A DNA stretch of 64,000 nt, taken from Amblyornis subalaris (taxonomy: Eukaryota; Chordata; Aves; Passeriformes; Ptilonorhynchidae). The position numbers and the translations under genes were made by a program. Positions within the stretch are counted from its first letter, which is position 1. Each line of letters starts with the position of its first letter. Below are positions 37,301-50,709 of this stretch, in pieces. The notes beneath the pieces were generated by a model. It was not told the DNA's origin. It ran no database searches and saw nothing but the letters and a program-made list of their open reading frames with translations. Where the stretch lies: assembly GCA_018881555.1 (NCBI GenBank), contig JACAXG010000002.1:24639786-24703785 (forward strand), in the 5' to 3' direction.

Positions 37301-37689
37301 ACAATGCTCAGTGTATTGCAAACATGCTGGAAGACAGCAGGACTTCAACACCAGCATCTCCTTTAACGTCATGAGACTTACAGTATCCAGACCATGTATC
37401 CTGCCTCATACTGCACCAAATGTCTCCCTCCTTCATCTCTCTGTGCTGCACAGGGTGTCATTTTTCCCTTCCCACTTCTGTGCTAGGTTTGTCCACGTCC
37501 CATCTGTTGTATCCTTGCAACCCACCTACTCTTAACTCACTTGCTTTCCTAATTTGGCCCCCTTAAAATAAAAAGGCAAAGAGCTCTGCTCCAGTATATG
37601 GTTCAGTATTAGAAGTGATAAACAATGATGTCTCCCTCTCCTAGTATCCATTTAGTCTATCTGAACCATATCATCTGAGGCCTTTTTCA

Positions 37690-37830
37690 TNCCTCTATCT
37701 GTTCTGCTTTTCCTTCTTTTCCTGTTCCCTCCCACCATGATCTTCCCATTCCCCCACGGCCGCTTCATTTCAGTCCTGCCTTATTTTCCTTCTTACAACC
37801 TTTTTTCTTCCCTGTTTCTTCTTCTGCTTT
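37690..37830 (+). repeat. pyrimidine-rich stretch
   Basis: Long C/T runs dominate (ttttccttcttttcctgttc; ttccttcttacaacc; ttttttcttccctg). It resembles an extended polypyrimidine tract, but no exon follows. It is low-complexity sequence. Confidence 0.6.
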
Positions 37831-39348
37831 GTGGGTGTCAGGCTGCCTCTTCCTTCATTTGGTATCATTTAGCATGACTGAAAGCAAGTTAAAACAACAT
37901 TTTATTGCATTGACACAGAAAAAACCCAAGTGGATTGAAGTCAGGTGGTGCTGTCATCTGTCAGCCTCTTCTGGATATTGCTCTTCTAACTCAGAGACAT
38001 GTTTGAAGCAGTTCCTGAACTTCACTGTACATAGACACATCAGATGGGGTGTGTGTTGTAAAGATCCTGGTACTGTTTCAAGTGAGGTCTGACATCCTCG
38101 GTAGGTCACCAGCTAATGTATGGAAGAAAGATGTGGCTAGTGGAGCAGAAACCATGTCAGGAGTCCAACTCTTCCTCATACATCAACACTCTTGGTGTGA
38201 AAACCACATAATATCTAACCTGATAATGCTGTTGAAAATGAAGAAGATTTGATTGGTGAAAGAAGCAGTGATTTGGAAGCAAGATGAGTAATTTCTAATG
38301 TGTACTTGTAGTCTCTGGCATGTGTTTTTCTTCAGTTTATGAGATGTGGTTCTTTAAAATACAAAACAAACGTGAGCTTAAGCTGTAAAACTTCTAATTG
38401 CATAATTAACTTTTGGAGAAAAATGTAATTGTTGGAATGTATTTTCNTCTGACTTTACAAACTGTTGGGCAACCTTCCAGTCCCACATTTTAAAATTAAG
38501 ATTACCACTTTCTAAATAAAACAGATATAAATTTTGAAAAAATGTGTAATGTATTCTGATAGTTCCTGTGTTGGTTATGTTGACAGAGTGATTAATAAAA
38601 TCACTATNTGATTTTACATCATGGAGTCTTGGATAACATCTTTTGAAAGAATGCTTCATTCTTACTCAAATTGAAAATACCTCTGTGTGCCTTACTGTAC
38701 ACTTTATCAGAGAACCTCATACTGTTTGTTCTATCCATTCTTGACTGCAAAAATCTCTGGTTGCACTAAAGAAATGGGAATAACACTGGATTTTTCTAAA
38801 ATACTGGCAGTCCTCCAACAGGACCTCTTAATGGATGGGAGTGATAGACATAGCAAGTATTTGTCATGCTCCCTGGCAGTTTCCAAGTCATAGGGGGGAA
38901 GTGCTGAAATGCTGTCTGAATTCTGGAGGAAGAAGATCCTGAGTCCAAAGTTTCAACAGGCCCAAGGTCTGTAGTCACAGTCCCCTCCGTGAGTCACTCA
39001 GGCGTTTAAGCAGCGGTGGAATTACAGAGCAATGGCCACAGGCAATACTGCAGCTGTCACACTATCTGAATATCATGAATTCATTAATCACAAAGTTTGT
39101 CGTAATGTGATTGTCCCTGATCTGGGGATGTGTAGTTGCCAGCAAGATTGTCAGGACTGTACTTTGACTCCCCATGGAAATAGTTTTTATTTACTGTATA
39201 ATTAATTGGTAAGTTAAATGGCTGAATAATACAAGGCCTGACATTAAGTTTGATGCTGGTTTTCTGGCAGCACTTCAGGGCAATGCTCTTCCTCTCAGTG
39301 TTCCCAGCATAATTAAATATCATTCATCCTTTGAAGGACTTCCCAGGT

Positions 39349-39440
39349 AGGAAGGAAAGAAAAGAGAAGAGTGGGAGCAGAGAGAATGTGGGAGAAACAG
39401 AGCAGGGTGAGGGTCCTTAGCATGGGGGAAAGGGGAAAGT
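39349..39440 (+). repeat. purine-rich stretch
   Basis: About 90 bases are dominated by A and G (aggaaggaaagaaaagagaa; gggggaaaggggaaagtggg). It is the counterpart of the pyrimidine-rich stretch 1.6 kb upstream, though the two do not look like copies of each other. Confidence 0.6.
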
Positions 39441-42400
39441 GGGCACAGGATAGGGACAGTATTTTGGGGCTGGTGGAGGTGGTTAACACAGGCCTTTCAC
39501 AAGTAGCTGAGAGCAGTTGAGGATTTCANGTGATTCAAAAGCACAAACAAGTTATGGTGTCGGCTGATGGATTATAGTATGTTCTGTATATTTAAAAACA
39601 TCCCTTTGTCTTTCTGGTTATCTTTTTTGGTAGACATACTTGTAAGCATTTGAAAAATGTTTTAGAAGGATGAACAACCATGTTTTCAAAAGTGGCCGTT
39701 GCTTTCAGATACCTCAGTTTTAAATGTATTACTTGAAATACCAGGATATAATTTCACCAGNGTTTATAGCCCCAGTTTATGTTTACTGTGCTTTGAATTT
39801 TGGATACAACAATTGATTTTAAACCAAAGATTTACCTGGTGGGATGCGTGAAATTGTTGTTCCCCTGCAAAAATGCTGGCCCCAAATGATTTTCCAGTCC
39901 CCATATGTTGGCATTAGGGAAAAAAAACCTACTAGATTCTGAGTGCAATATGTGCATTTTATTCGATTCAGAAAGAAAGTAAAAGAAATATACTGCAAGA
40001 AGAGCATATGATGCTAATTTGCAACATTGAAAGTTTGTTCTAGTGGAGTTTACAAGTTCTGATTATGGGACTGTAGTTTATAGAAATTAAAATGCATTTT
40101 GTAGCTTATGAAGTAAATCAAGAATTACAGCTCTGCAGTTTTCATTGAGAGTCATTCATGATAAAGAGTAGAAATTTACTCTTCACTGAATGTCTATGAC
40201 TAATTCAGGCTTTTTTCTCTCTCAGCGGGGATAAAAAGGAAGCCAATGGGTGGCACAGGATGTATTGAATTAAGAAGTTAAAAATACAGGACTGTAGAAT
40301 GGACCTNAGGGTAACAATCAGAAAACATTCAAAGAACAAATCTGTTGATGAGTTTATATCTAAAAGGTAGGTATTTGTAGACAGATAGATTAGATAAGGG
40401 ATCAGATCCTGGAGCTCATGGATTTAAACTAGTTGAGATTCTAGCACAGAGGCTTGCTATTCCTTTGNGGATCTGTTTTGGTGCTATTCTCCAATGCTAC
40501 CTCTGATCAATTACAGTGAGTATTATTGACAGCATCTTGACAAGGCAATCTTGACAAGGATTTGGTGATAATTTTATGATAATGTGCATTTTCTGCAGCT
40601 TTACTGTTGTCATTCTTCATATGTCTGTTTAAAGTACCTGATTTTTGCTGCGAGTGTAAGTGCTCAGAGCTAAATTGGGGCTGACTGCTGAGGGCGGGAG
40701 GGCCGCGGAGCAGAACGTTGCTGTTTTGACCTGAAAACTTGCCGAGCACAATCTCCTCAGGGAGCTTCAGCTAAAGGTCTGTGGTGCCCTGAGCCCAGCC
40801 CTGCCACAGCTCTGCCATGTCTGTCTTTGTACCTTGCTGAGTGTGATCCAGAGCAGGGGGCAGAAGGACCCTTTTCTGCATCTCNCTTTTCTCACTTTGT
40901 TCCCTTCTTTTCGGTGCTCTGATGGAACGTCGGTGGAATGCTGTGCCATTTATTTACAATGCTGTAGGTATTCATTAGATGTGCAGAATAAAGTAGATAT
41001 ACAGTGAGTCTGTGGGAAAAAAAAAAATAATCAGGGAATCAATAGCTGGAGAAACACTGCTATTAGGCTGTCAGTTGTTCTCAGCAGAGACTTTCAGATA
41101 CATGGCAAAGCAAACTTCAGCCAAGTGACCTAGAAAGACGTATGCTTTGTCGAGGAGTCAGCCTGCTTCTCAGGCGATAAAGTATCGCAAGTGAACGGCT
41201 GGTGGCTGTGTGCTGACCCGTGTGCTCGCCTGCCCTGCTGCAAACAGATTCTGCTCTTGCCCTGCCTCTGCTAGAAAAACACGCAAGCTCTTACAGCTCA
41301 CATGCACAGGAAAGGAGTTATTTCAATGGAACAATTTTTATTTAAGTCGGCCTTTTCCATATCTTTCCATAAAACCATCAAGGCTGTTGCTAGTGTGCCA
41401 GCAGGTAGGCTGAGGCTGCAGTTGCTGTGCTGACCAGAGTTATAGCTGTTTGATTCACTGAGGTGTCTTCACTGTCTGTCCCCTTCTGTTATCTTCCTTA
41501 CATACCAGATGCTCTTTGCTTCATTTACCATCATATATTGTGATTGCATTATTCTGAGTCCTGAGATCTGACATGGATTTTACATGCTACAAAAACACTA
41601 TTACTGTGCTCTTGCTTATATAGGAGCTGTTGTAATCATTTCCCTGTTTAAAACTAAATTTTCAAAGCAACACAGTAATACTTAATGCTTTGAAATTAGG
41701 CTACTTTCAAAGCTCCTACATCGTACAGTAACTAATCCTAAAGCATTGCTAGCAAAGAAAATGGGAAGGAAAATATTTCAGGTATCTTTGGCAGGATATG
41801 GATTTTCCTAGCTCATCACTTCTGTTGGCTTCCAAGCACAACAGCAATTCTTATTCTTCAGAAATTCAGGCGTGGGGCAAATTCCATCAGGAGCACACAC
41901 TTTTCACAGGAGTAAGACATTACCAGTCCAAATGCTTTGATGATGTAGGAATTGGGGCCTGCTTTGTCCCCAGCCTACCGCCTGGTGCTCTCAGGGTCTT
42001 AGTGGGACCTGTAGTCTTCTGAACACATGCATTTTTTCCAAAGTATATGACTGTGTTCAAAGATACAGGAGTGCTCTACCACACTATTTTCTACCGACCT
42101 GCTTTGAGCATTAGGCATGCTTTATCTTGAACACTCCAGAGTTCCCCTGGAAGGACTATAATGCATTTAATTAACTAAAAGGAATATCATGATGAGTAAA
42201 GAACAAGATGTTGAACTTTCTTTGCATGTTTCTTTACACTAACTTTGCATTTGTTTCATAATGTGTGCAATCTGAGCATTCATTTAATGTATTTTTTTTC
42301 TGTGTATTTAATTTTTCATATTTCTTCACCTGCCTCCAGAAAGCTCATAATTGGGAAACAAAATGAGGCCCACAAGTTCATCAGTACTATTGAAAGTGCA

Positions 42401-43660
42401 TAATTAATAGCAGGAGAAAGGTATTACTTGAAGTGCAGATGCATTGCTAGTGGTCAGCAGGGTTTGGAGATAGAGTATCAATGGTATAGAGTGAATCAAA
42501 ATTCACTTCAGTGCTTCTGAGGGGCATACACAGTAGCACTTGAACACTAAGAGCACCAGCTGGTGAAAGATGCTTGCTCTGTAAAAAGAGTGTAATCAAT
42601 AGTGTGCTGCACAGATATAGATGTATAGGTGCATAGAAACACATACCTGTTGGCACACCAAGCTGAGAAGTTCCAGTGTCAAAGACAAAGCAAAAGGGAC
42701 AGAATAAATTTTGATGTGAAACCATTGCATACTTCTTTTGTTGGCTTTGGAGAACCTGGCTTATTATTTCTGGTCTGACTGGTTTGTGATAACTCCTTGC
42801 CAGATTGCATATGTCAGACCTTCAACCCAGGCTCTTTGATCAGCTTATGATGATATTTTCCTCCTCCCCACCTACCCTTACACTTCTGGATATCAGTGAG
42901 CCTGTAATATTTTTCTTTTAAATTTGACATTTGAGCATTTTTACACTGACAGTTTGTTTTTGTGCTGCAAGAATGGACGGTGTTGCCCCCTTTTTGGCTT
43001 TTCGTTTTTTTTAATTACTACCCCTGACTAGTCTAGCCAGCTTATTCCTAGCAGATTGGTTCCTTATCTGCCAAGAAAGGCAATCAAAATTATGCAGAAC
43101 TTCTCTGTACAAACTGGATTATCATTACACCAAGCTCAAGCTTTCTGTTTTATAAAAGATTTCCTTCCATAGCCGATTTATTTCCACAGCCTTTTGCTTC
43201 CTTCCCTCCCTCCCCCTGCCTTCCCAATCTCGTTTGTGGGACAGACAGGCTTGCTGGAGAAAAAAAAATAATCCTGTCCTTCATTGCCCTTTTAAATTAA
43301 TTCTCTGCTGTCTGTGAATGACTGAAGCAAATAGTACTTATATTAAAATCTGTAGCCCTGTGGGTTCTGATGATTTTAGAAATCTGTTCAGTGCACAATC
43401 CTGGGAAACCATCATATCACCCTCCTGGGCATCAACCTTTTACAGATTTGTTTACTGTTTTTCATAAAATGGAAACTTAAACAAGGATCAAATGACTTTC
43501 TGAGAAAGTTGGTGATCTCTTTATTAATACAATTACAGCCTTTGGGCTGACCTACGCGGTTATCTGTTCTATTCAGGTGTTTGCAATTTCAGGGACATTT
43601 TGTGAAATTTCTAAACCAAGAAGCTGATATTGCTGATGTGTTCGGTTTTTGTTTGATTGG

Positions 43661-43686
43661 GTTTGTTTGTTTGTTTGTTTGTTTTT
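43661..43686 (+). repeat. (GTTT)n microsatellite
   Basis: Six tandem GTTT units end in TTTTT. A similar, interrupted GTTT run lies at about 43986-44012. Confidence 0.85.
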
Positions 43687-45683
43687 CATGGAAGCTTTTA
43701 GCTCTGTAGAATGTCACCTGGTTTATTAGCTTCTGGTAAATTAACTGTGAAGGTCTCTGACTTTCAGTCTCTCTTATTCTTTATATATTATTCCTTTGGT
43801 TCCAGAATCTTGTGTGCTAATGTTTGATTTTTGTGTATTTTTCAGGTTCTTGTCCTTTTAAATTGTTTTAAAACTGTACTTCCACATTGTCTTTTCTGGA
43901 TTTTTATTTAAACACTTATTCTGGTAGAAGTGCACATTTTGTTATCTGAAATCAGATAGCATGTTTGGGCCTGCTTGGGGGTTTCGCTTGTTTGTTTGTT
44001 TGCGTGTTTGTTTTCTGGGGCAGTCTGATCGTTGGCTCTTGTGCCTTACCACTGGTTGTGATGATATCCCTATCACTGGACTAAACTAAAATCTTTAAGC
44101 AGGCTTACAATGGAAGCATTTTTGTTGTCCTCTGTCCTCATGTACTACAGGCAAGAACAAGTACTATGATTTGCTCTTTTAGTAATAGTATGCAAAGAGA
44201 TGCTGGAATGAAGGATTACATTCAGGGTAATACCAATTTCCTGGTTGTTTTTGTAATAGGATTAAGGGAAGGGGTGGGGGGAGGCCAATCTACCTACTCC
44301 AACTAATGACTATCTCATACCCACCNTTACAGGGGAAGAACATAACATGGAGAGCAGCGGTTGAGCAGAGCAGCAAACTCTGGTGACTGGTATTGTTAGG
44401 AAGTTGTTCAATTTTTGGAGAGCTCCCCCATGAAGAAGACCAAAGGAAAAGGATTTTTCCTATAATATGAACCTTATGGTATAGCAAATTGCTCTGCAAC
44501 TCAGTGTTTCACTGATGGAGTATTTCACTTTTATCTTGGTTGTACACCCCTTCAGTGCCATGGCACAGGATCACGTGGCTCCCATGACTTGTGATTTTCA
44601 GGGGCTCAGGAGCCGCTCCGTGATGCTGTCCCTTGGTCCAGGTCCTTAGGTGTGACCTGGTCACCTGAAAGCAGAGCTGCACAAAGAAGCTGGCTTACCA
44701 AGGTGCCATTTGTACCTCACAAAGAAGCAGAGATGTGGCAGTGACAATAAGGGTTATTCACATNTTTTAAAATATTTCCTTTGGCTACCTGAGGTGTAAA
44801 GTGTGACTCGTATCTCCTGCCTGGGTAACTATTTCGGTATGAGTCTTGAAGGCAAGTGGCTTGGGGCCCTTCTCCAATGTGTATCATAGCTAGCACCATG
44901 TGATTCCATCATTTTCCCATAGCTGCAGCTTTTCAAAAGGCATGACTTTTCGATCAAACCAACCAATTCCCAGAAACAGACCAGATTAACACCTTAGTTA
45001 TCTGTCTTTAATTAAAATAAAATCCTCAAACCTTGACTGATTTGAAACATCAAGAACGAAGGAGTCAGAAAAATTAATTACCAAAAAGGGCATGCTTAGA
45101 GTTAGACAGAAGATGAATTGTGTGCACGTGTATGTATTGTTTTTTTCTTTCTCTCTAATGGAGGTAATAAAGAGGTTAAGATGAAGTTTAGTAGCAGATA
45201 GGATGAGTGAAGAAAAGGGGTAATTGTGGATTTTATCACTGAAATTTTAAGATCGAGATCTAGGAAAAAGGTAACTGACAAGTTACAAAATGGTAGCATT
45301 GTAGTGTAATGTGGTTGATATATTAATTTAAACATATACATTTATAAGTTTTGATCCATCATAAAGTTGGAATATGAAAATGTGAAGTTTGGTGCTTTGT
45401 CAGTGTTAGATTTTCCACTTGAGGCATTATGTTTTAGAAAGCAACTATAAAGTGTAATTAGGACATCAAATACCTTCTTATGCTAATATCCATACTCAAC
45501 TTATTTGTACATTCCAAAGTAAATGGCTATCATGGAGAATTCTGTATTGAACTATTGTGTTCCAAGTTTAATGAAGCTTTTGTTATGTTTTGCTTTCAGC
45601 TCTTGACTGTGGCCATTTATAATTTATCCTCTTTATGATAATGCATGAAGATAATCTGCTAAGAATATTCGTCTTAATTAAAC

Positions 45684-45732
45684 TGGATGGATGGATGGAT
45701 GGATGGATGGATGGATGGATGGATGGATGGTG
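45684..45732 (+). repeat. (TGGA)n microsatellite
   Basis: A perfect tetranucleotide repeat of about twelve units over 49 bases with no interruption. A pure run of this length is likely to vary in length between individuals. Confidence 0.95.
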
Positions 45733-46475
45733 CTTTCTTGCTTCTCTGTGTGATCACCTATAGGATGTGTCTGAAATGCAAATGACTTTGTCTAAAATAC
45801 AGCTAAACCTATTTTAACTGGTGTAGTTACTAGCTATTCCTAACATCTGTGAAAATGATTTCCCTCCAGGCTATTTTAATGTCAGCTTGCTATTTGACAT
45901 TCATTGTGAACATGCAATGATCATCACATATTACATAGAATAAGAAAGCAAGGGCAAGGTATACAAGGTAAGTTGACTTGATAGCCTGAAATTACTTACT
46001 CTTCAGTTTTGCTTTTCACTTTCTCTATTCATGTATTTACAGTTTATATAAATAACCTGTGTCTGTGTTTCCTTTGGCTTGGTGTTTCAGAGAGAAAAAG
46101 GGAACATAAAATCTTTGTGTGAGAGGAATAATTTTCTTTTCCAGAGGAAAGTAACTCAGCTAAAGCGGATAACATTGAAAAGCCAATTTTCTGAAGAGAC
46201 CATAGTCTCTTGCAAACAGCCCACAGATATTCTAGTTCCGTTTAGTATGAAGAGCATAAATGCTTGAAACCAAACTAGAGCAGTGGTCTGGTGTTGGGTG
46301 TTTGCACATTTGTCAAACACTGTGTTCTAGTCTTCAGTGAGCTTGGGATCCAGCACATAGTGGTGGAAATAGGCTGTGTTGGCCATCTAAAAGTGTGATT
46401 CTTCATCTAATATGTGTGCAAGTCTGGACATATGATGTAATTGATGGCAAAAGAGTGTGCATAGAACTCATTGTT

Positions 46476-47253
46476 TAATAGCATGAATTGCACCTGGGAC
46501 AGGGCAGCCCTGGATATATGTACAGTCTGGGGAACGAGATGCTGGAGAGCAGTGCTGTGGAAAGGGACCTGGTGGTCCTGGTCAATGACAAGCTGAATAT
46601 GAGTCAGCAGTGCCCTGGCATCGAGGAGGGCCAACCATGTCGTGGGGGTTATCAGGCACAGCATCGCCAGCCGGGCAAGGAAGGGGATTGTCCCGCTCTG
46701 CTCTGCACTGATGCAGCCTCACCTTGAATATTGTAGTTTTGGCACCACATTATAAGAAGGATATAAAGCTATTAGAGTGCATCCAAAGGAGGGCAACAAA
46801 GATGGTGAAGGGCCTTGAGGGGAAGCTGTATGAGGAGAGGCTGAGGTCACTTGGTCTGTTCAGCCTGGAGAAGAGGAGACTGAGGAGAGATCTCATAGTT
46901 GTCTACAACTTCCTCATGAGGGGAATAGGAGGGGCAGGCACTGATCTCTTCTCCTGGTAACCAGTGATAAGACCTGAGGGAATGGCATAAAACTGTGTCA
47001 GGAGAAGTTTAGGCTGGATATTAGAAACAGGTTCTTCACCCAGAGGGTGTTTGGGCACTGGAACATGCTCCCCAGGGAAGTGGTCACAGCACCAAGCCTG
47101 ACAGAGTTCAAGAAGCTTTCGACAGCGGTCTCAGACACATGGTGTGACTCTTGGAGATGGTCCTGTGCAGAGCTAAGTGTTGGACTTGATGATCTTTGTG
47201 GGTTCCTTCCAACTCAAAATATTTTATGATTCTATGATTCTTTGATTCTATGA
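46476..47253 (+). mobile_element. CR1 LINE, 5'-truncated, intact tail
   Basis: It begins in the late ORF2 region (ctggatatatgtacagtctg) and continues through the [41 protein letters not shown] and 3' UTR segments. It ends with four ATTCTATG-like 8-mers (47221-47252). It is the same subfamily as the copies at 24195 and 50710. Frameshifts split the coding part, so it is non-functional. Confidence 0.93.
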
Positions 47254-48693
47254 TCAAGAGCACCACCTTATTGACAGTCAAACCACTTTCTGAAATAACT
47301 GTAATAAATCAAAGTGTAAAACCTCTCCTATGTGTTACTTTTAGCCTTCCTGTGCTGTAAGTGTTGACTTTTATGTGGTTCTGACTTGAAAGGCAATTCT
47401 CTGAAAATTATATAACAAGGTTCTATTTTGTACCATCTTTTTGCCTCTTGTAAGTGCACAATTTACAAGTAAAGCAGTATTATTATTTTTTAATACATTT
47501 TTTTAACCATCTACCAGCATACCCAGGACTGAGGACCAAGATTCTGACCATGGATTGTTAATACTACTAAAAGGTTTTCCAGGTGAATCAGGTGTGTTCA
47601 GGATCTTCATATTTGCATGTTAATATCAGATCAGAGTTAGCAAGCTGTTCTGTTGACTCAGGAATGAAAAGCTCCAGTTTGTGCTGTCTGTGTTAGCCTG
47701 GGAGGTTTCATAGGACTAAAGTGCAGTTTTCATTTTCATCTCGATTGAGTACATATTTCTCTAGTGCATGTGAAATGTAATATGATGCTGCACCCTGGTT
47801 CTGCAGTGGTATTTCTTTAACATTTCCCTGTGGAAAGCTGAGGCCTGCCTTATGGCCAGTTTGCTGCCAAAAACTGGAATGCTCTGGTTGCAGCTGATTC
47901 CTACCTGAAAAAGGCACCAAGAACCATGAAGCTATAGGTAGCATGAGTGTGCTGGAGGAGTTTAGTAAAGAGACTGCAGAAAATGGTAGGATGATGAGAA
48001 AGACAGAGTAAAGACAGATGTCTTGCTGGAATTCACGAGGTTGAAGTGTGGTACAGGCTGCAGTTTGTTGCTAGAGAGAGCAGTCAAAATGCTGACTACT
48101 TAAGCAGAATGAACCTGTTGAATAAGGAGAACTTTCCCACAGGCAATCAGTTTTTCAAGGTATTTAAATGCTGACCTAATACTAATTCCACCAAGAGTTA
48201 AATGCTCAAATAACACATCCTTGTTATTAAACACACATTGATATCTTTGCTGTCTTGTGTGCTGCTATTATCTGCATAGGCTTCTAAATGGTAGGAAGAG
48301 CTGTGCAAATAAAGATACACTGAAACATAATATTCTCATTCATTATAAAAATGACCTTTGGAAAATGCATGATGTATTAAAAAAATTGCTGTCAAGGTAA
48401 TATGACCTACTACACCTGTGCTACACACCAATTTAAACAGAAACTCTGGTTAAATTGCATTTTAATACCAACGTCAATTTTGTTCCTACTTCTGCTGCGT
48501 ATTTATCAAGCAGTGATGTACAACTGACAGTACTACTCAATGGCAGAGAATTTTGTTGTTAAGCATCGGTGTCCTGGCTAGAATTCTACATTTTCCATCA
48601 ATCTTTGTTGTCAGGTTATTATAGATTATCCATGGTTGTTACAGGGTTCTGTTATTTAATGGCATGTGGTAGATATGACACAGTATCTGACGT

Positions 48694-48741
48694 GGCGGTA
48701 GACACATGCACTTGTGTTGTGCATTAAACATCACTACCGCC
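48694..48741 (+). repeat. nested inverted repeat / hairpin
   Basis: Outer arms GGCGGTAG (48694-48701) and CTACCGCC (48734-48741) are perfect complements. Inside them, ATGCAC (48706-48711) and GTGCAT (48719-48724) form a second 6-bp stem with a 7-base loop. The unpaired joins are 4 and 9 bases. The outer arms are GC-rich and contain CpG in an otherwise AT-rich, CpG-poor region. It might be a structured RNA or DNA element, or chance. Confidence 0.6.
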
Positions 48742-49090
48742 TGACATTTTAGGTCTCTCAGCATCTGGAATGCAAATGTTACTATTCAATGTCTTAAATT
48801 AATGTGAAGCTATCCTAAGTAGGTGTTCGTTTGAATGTCATTACTTTAATTGGTCTGCATAGACTTCTGTCAAAATTATGAAGGCTATTGTAATGTTACA
48901 GAGGAGCAGTAGGTTAAACGCATTCCTTGTAACCTGTGTCTGTAGATGTATTCCTGAGCAATTTCAATAGATATATCATGTTGGAAGTTTACATAGAAGA
49001 ATACTGTGTTCACCAAAGTACCTGAGTTATTGTAATGCCAAATGACCTATAATTTGACCATTAATTGTTGGGGAAAAAAAAGTAGGGAAA

Positions 49091-49105
49091 TTTTTTTTTT
49101 TTTTT
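49091..49105 (+). repeat. T15 homopolymer
   Basis: Fifteen T residues are preceded within 20 bases by A-rich sequence. It is a simple low-complexity tract. Confidence 0.85.
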
Positions 49106-50016
49106 ATTCATATGAAGATTAAGCTGAATTTCCCCCAGTATGTGTGGTAGTATTTGCAGGTTAAAAGGATGTCTTCGATCCCAAACCACAGTTGTTCTAG
49201 TAGCATTCCACTCGTTTTCTTGAGGATTTTTCTGTGTTCCTATAAAACATGAAATGTTAACTTCAGCTAGTAAACAGGCTTTTGTTGTTTTAAGAATATG
49301 AAAAATGATACAGTTTAATTAGAATACAAAATACAAAGAAAGGAACTGAAATGCTGTTTTAAATTATTCTTAACTGAATATTCTGTCACTTTTACAGCAT
49401 GCAGTGTACAAACATGTATAAGAAGCATTTTGTCTGATGCAAATTATTTGCAAATGGTTCTTTGAAGGCATGTGAGTGATGAGTATCAACTGTAAATTGC
49501 TCCTCTGCCCTATATGGCTCCCACAGATGAAAAATGCATGATTGGTCCCATTCTTAATGGATGCTGTTCTTTTTTTACTGCATGTTTTACCCATGGACTA
49601 CTATGTCAAGCTAATACAAATTCAATTTCAGGGCATGTTCCATCTATATTATACAGTCTCCTAAATCCTCAAATTTAAACTTCTACATAAGGCAGGGATT
49701 AAGCAGGCTGGTTTTGCAGCCAAAGTTTGTGATTGACCAAGGTAGAGCAGCTGTAGGTCTGGACATGGAAATGTGCTTCACAGATAGGGAAGTGAGTCCA
49801 AGACACAGATCTCTAAGGATACAACCATTGGGGCTCCCTGTTGACTTCGCTAAAAGCATCAAGCTGTTTAATTCTTTACCAATTCTTTACCATCTGACAC
49901 ATCTGAAATCTGGAATGGTATATTCAGGTATTTATATTACCTTTCTTGATTGCTCATGGCAGAGAATTTCAGAATGACCCTTTTCTATTTTTTTTTAAAT
50001 TTGAATGTTTTTAATT

Positions 50017-50071
50017 TAAAATATTAGGCTTAAATATCTAAAATATTTGGCTTAAATATCTAAAATATTCA
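50017..50071 (+). repeat. 22-bp tandem repeat, about 2.5 units
   Basis: Units at 50017-50038 and 50039-50060 begin TAAAATATT and end GGCTTAAATATC, differing at one position (A versus T). A third unit is partial (TAAAATATTCAGC...). It is AT-rich and probably arose by slippage. Confidence 0.85.
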
Positions 50072-50709
50072 GCTGACATCTTATTATGTCATCACTGCAT
50101 ATAAACACAGACTGTAACTGTGAGCTTTTCAGCCTATATATTCTGTAGCTGGTAGTCCTTAGTGGCTGTAAAAGAGTTGTAATCATGTAAAAAATTTGAT
50201 TAAGGATTTTTTTTGGAAAACTACATGTACTTTTTTTTAGATTGCCCATAATGACTCCAGTGTGTAAACGTGTAATTATGGAGTTTTCTTAAATGCTTAC
50301 TATTTACTCAATAGGCCGTGAGGGCTACAGAAGGAGCTCTTTATTGCTTTGCAGATCATTGAACTTATAGGCTGCATAATAGCTCCTTTGAAGCCAACAT
50401 GCGCTGTTTTAATGTGGGTGTTGTGTGGAGTCCACATGCCCACATCCCATTTTAAAGACAGAATAGTAAAATGATCTTCTTTTAGTAGAAAAAGCAGTTG
50501 CTTCGCACTATGGGAGACTTCAAATGTTGTTTTGGAGTACAGAAGCCCTTACTGATTTAGGCAGATAGGGTTTGGGTTTTCATTAGGTATTTTGTGACTT
50601 TTATTTTTAGGCTATATGACCCAGATCGACATTTTTGCAGCTAAATATGACTAACTGAATATAGAGCTTCATGAAAGAAAAGGTTGACATGATTTAACAC
50701 TTGGAACAT

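Larger units (their letters stand above)
34367..45683 (+). other. intron 1 interior, unique AT-rich sequence
   Basis: This is the longest stretch without a recognisable transposon. It contains an especially AT-rich segment (about 35690-36720), a pyrimidine-rich stretch (37690-37830), a purine-rich stretch (39349-39440), small CpG clusters near 40670-40760 and 41140-41230, and GTTT simple repeats near 43661 and 43986. No open frame shows recognisable protein similarity. Confidence 0.5.
47254..50709 (+). other. intron 1 interior between CR1 copies
   Basis: AT-rich sequence with no Ns. It holds a nested inverted repeat (48694-48741), a T15 run (49091-49105) and a 22-bp tandem repeat (50017-50071). 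No exon is seen. Confidence 0.5.
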
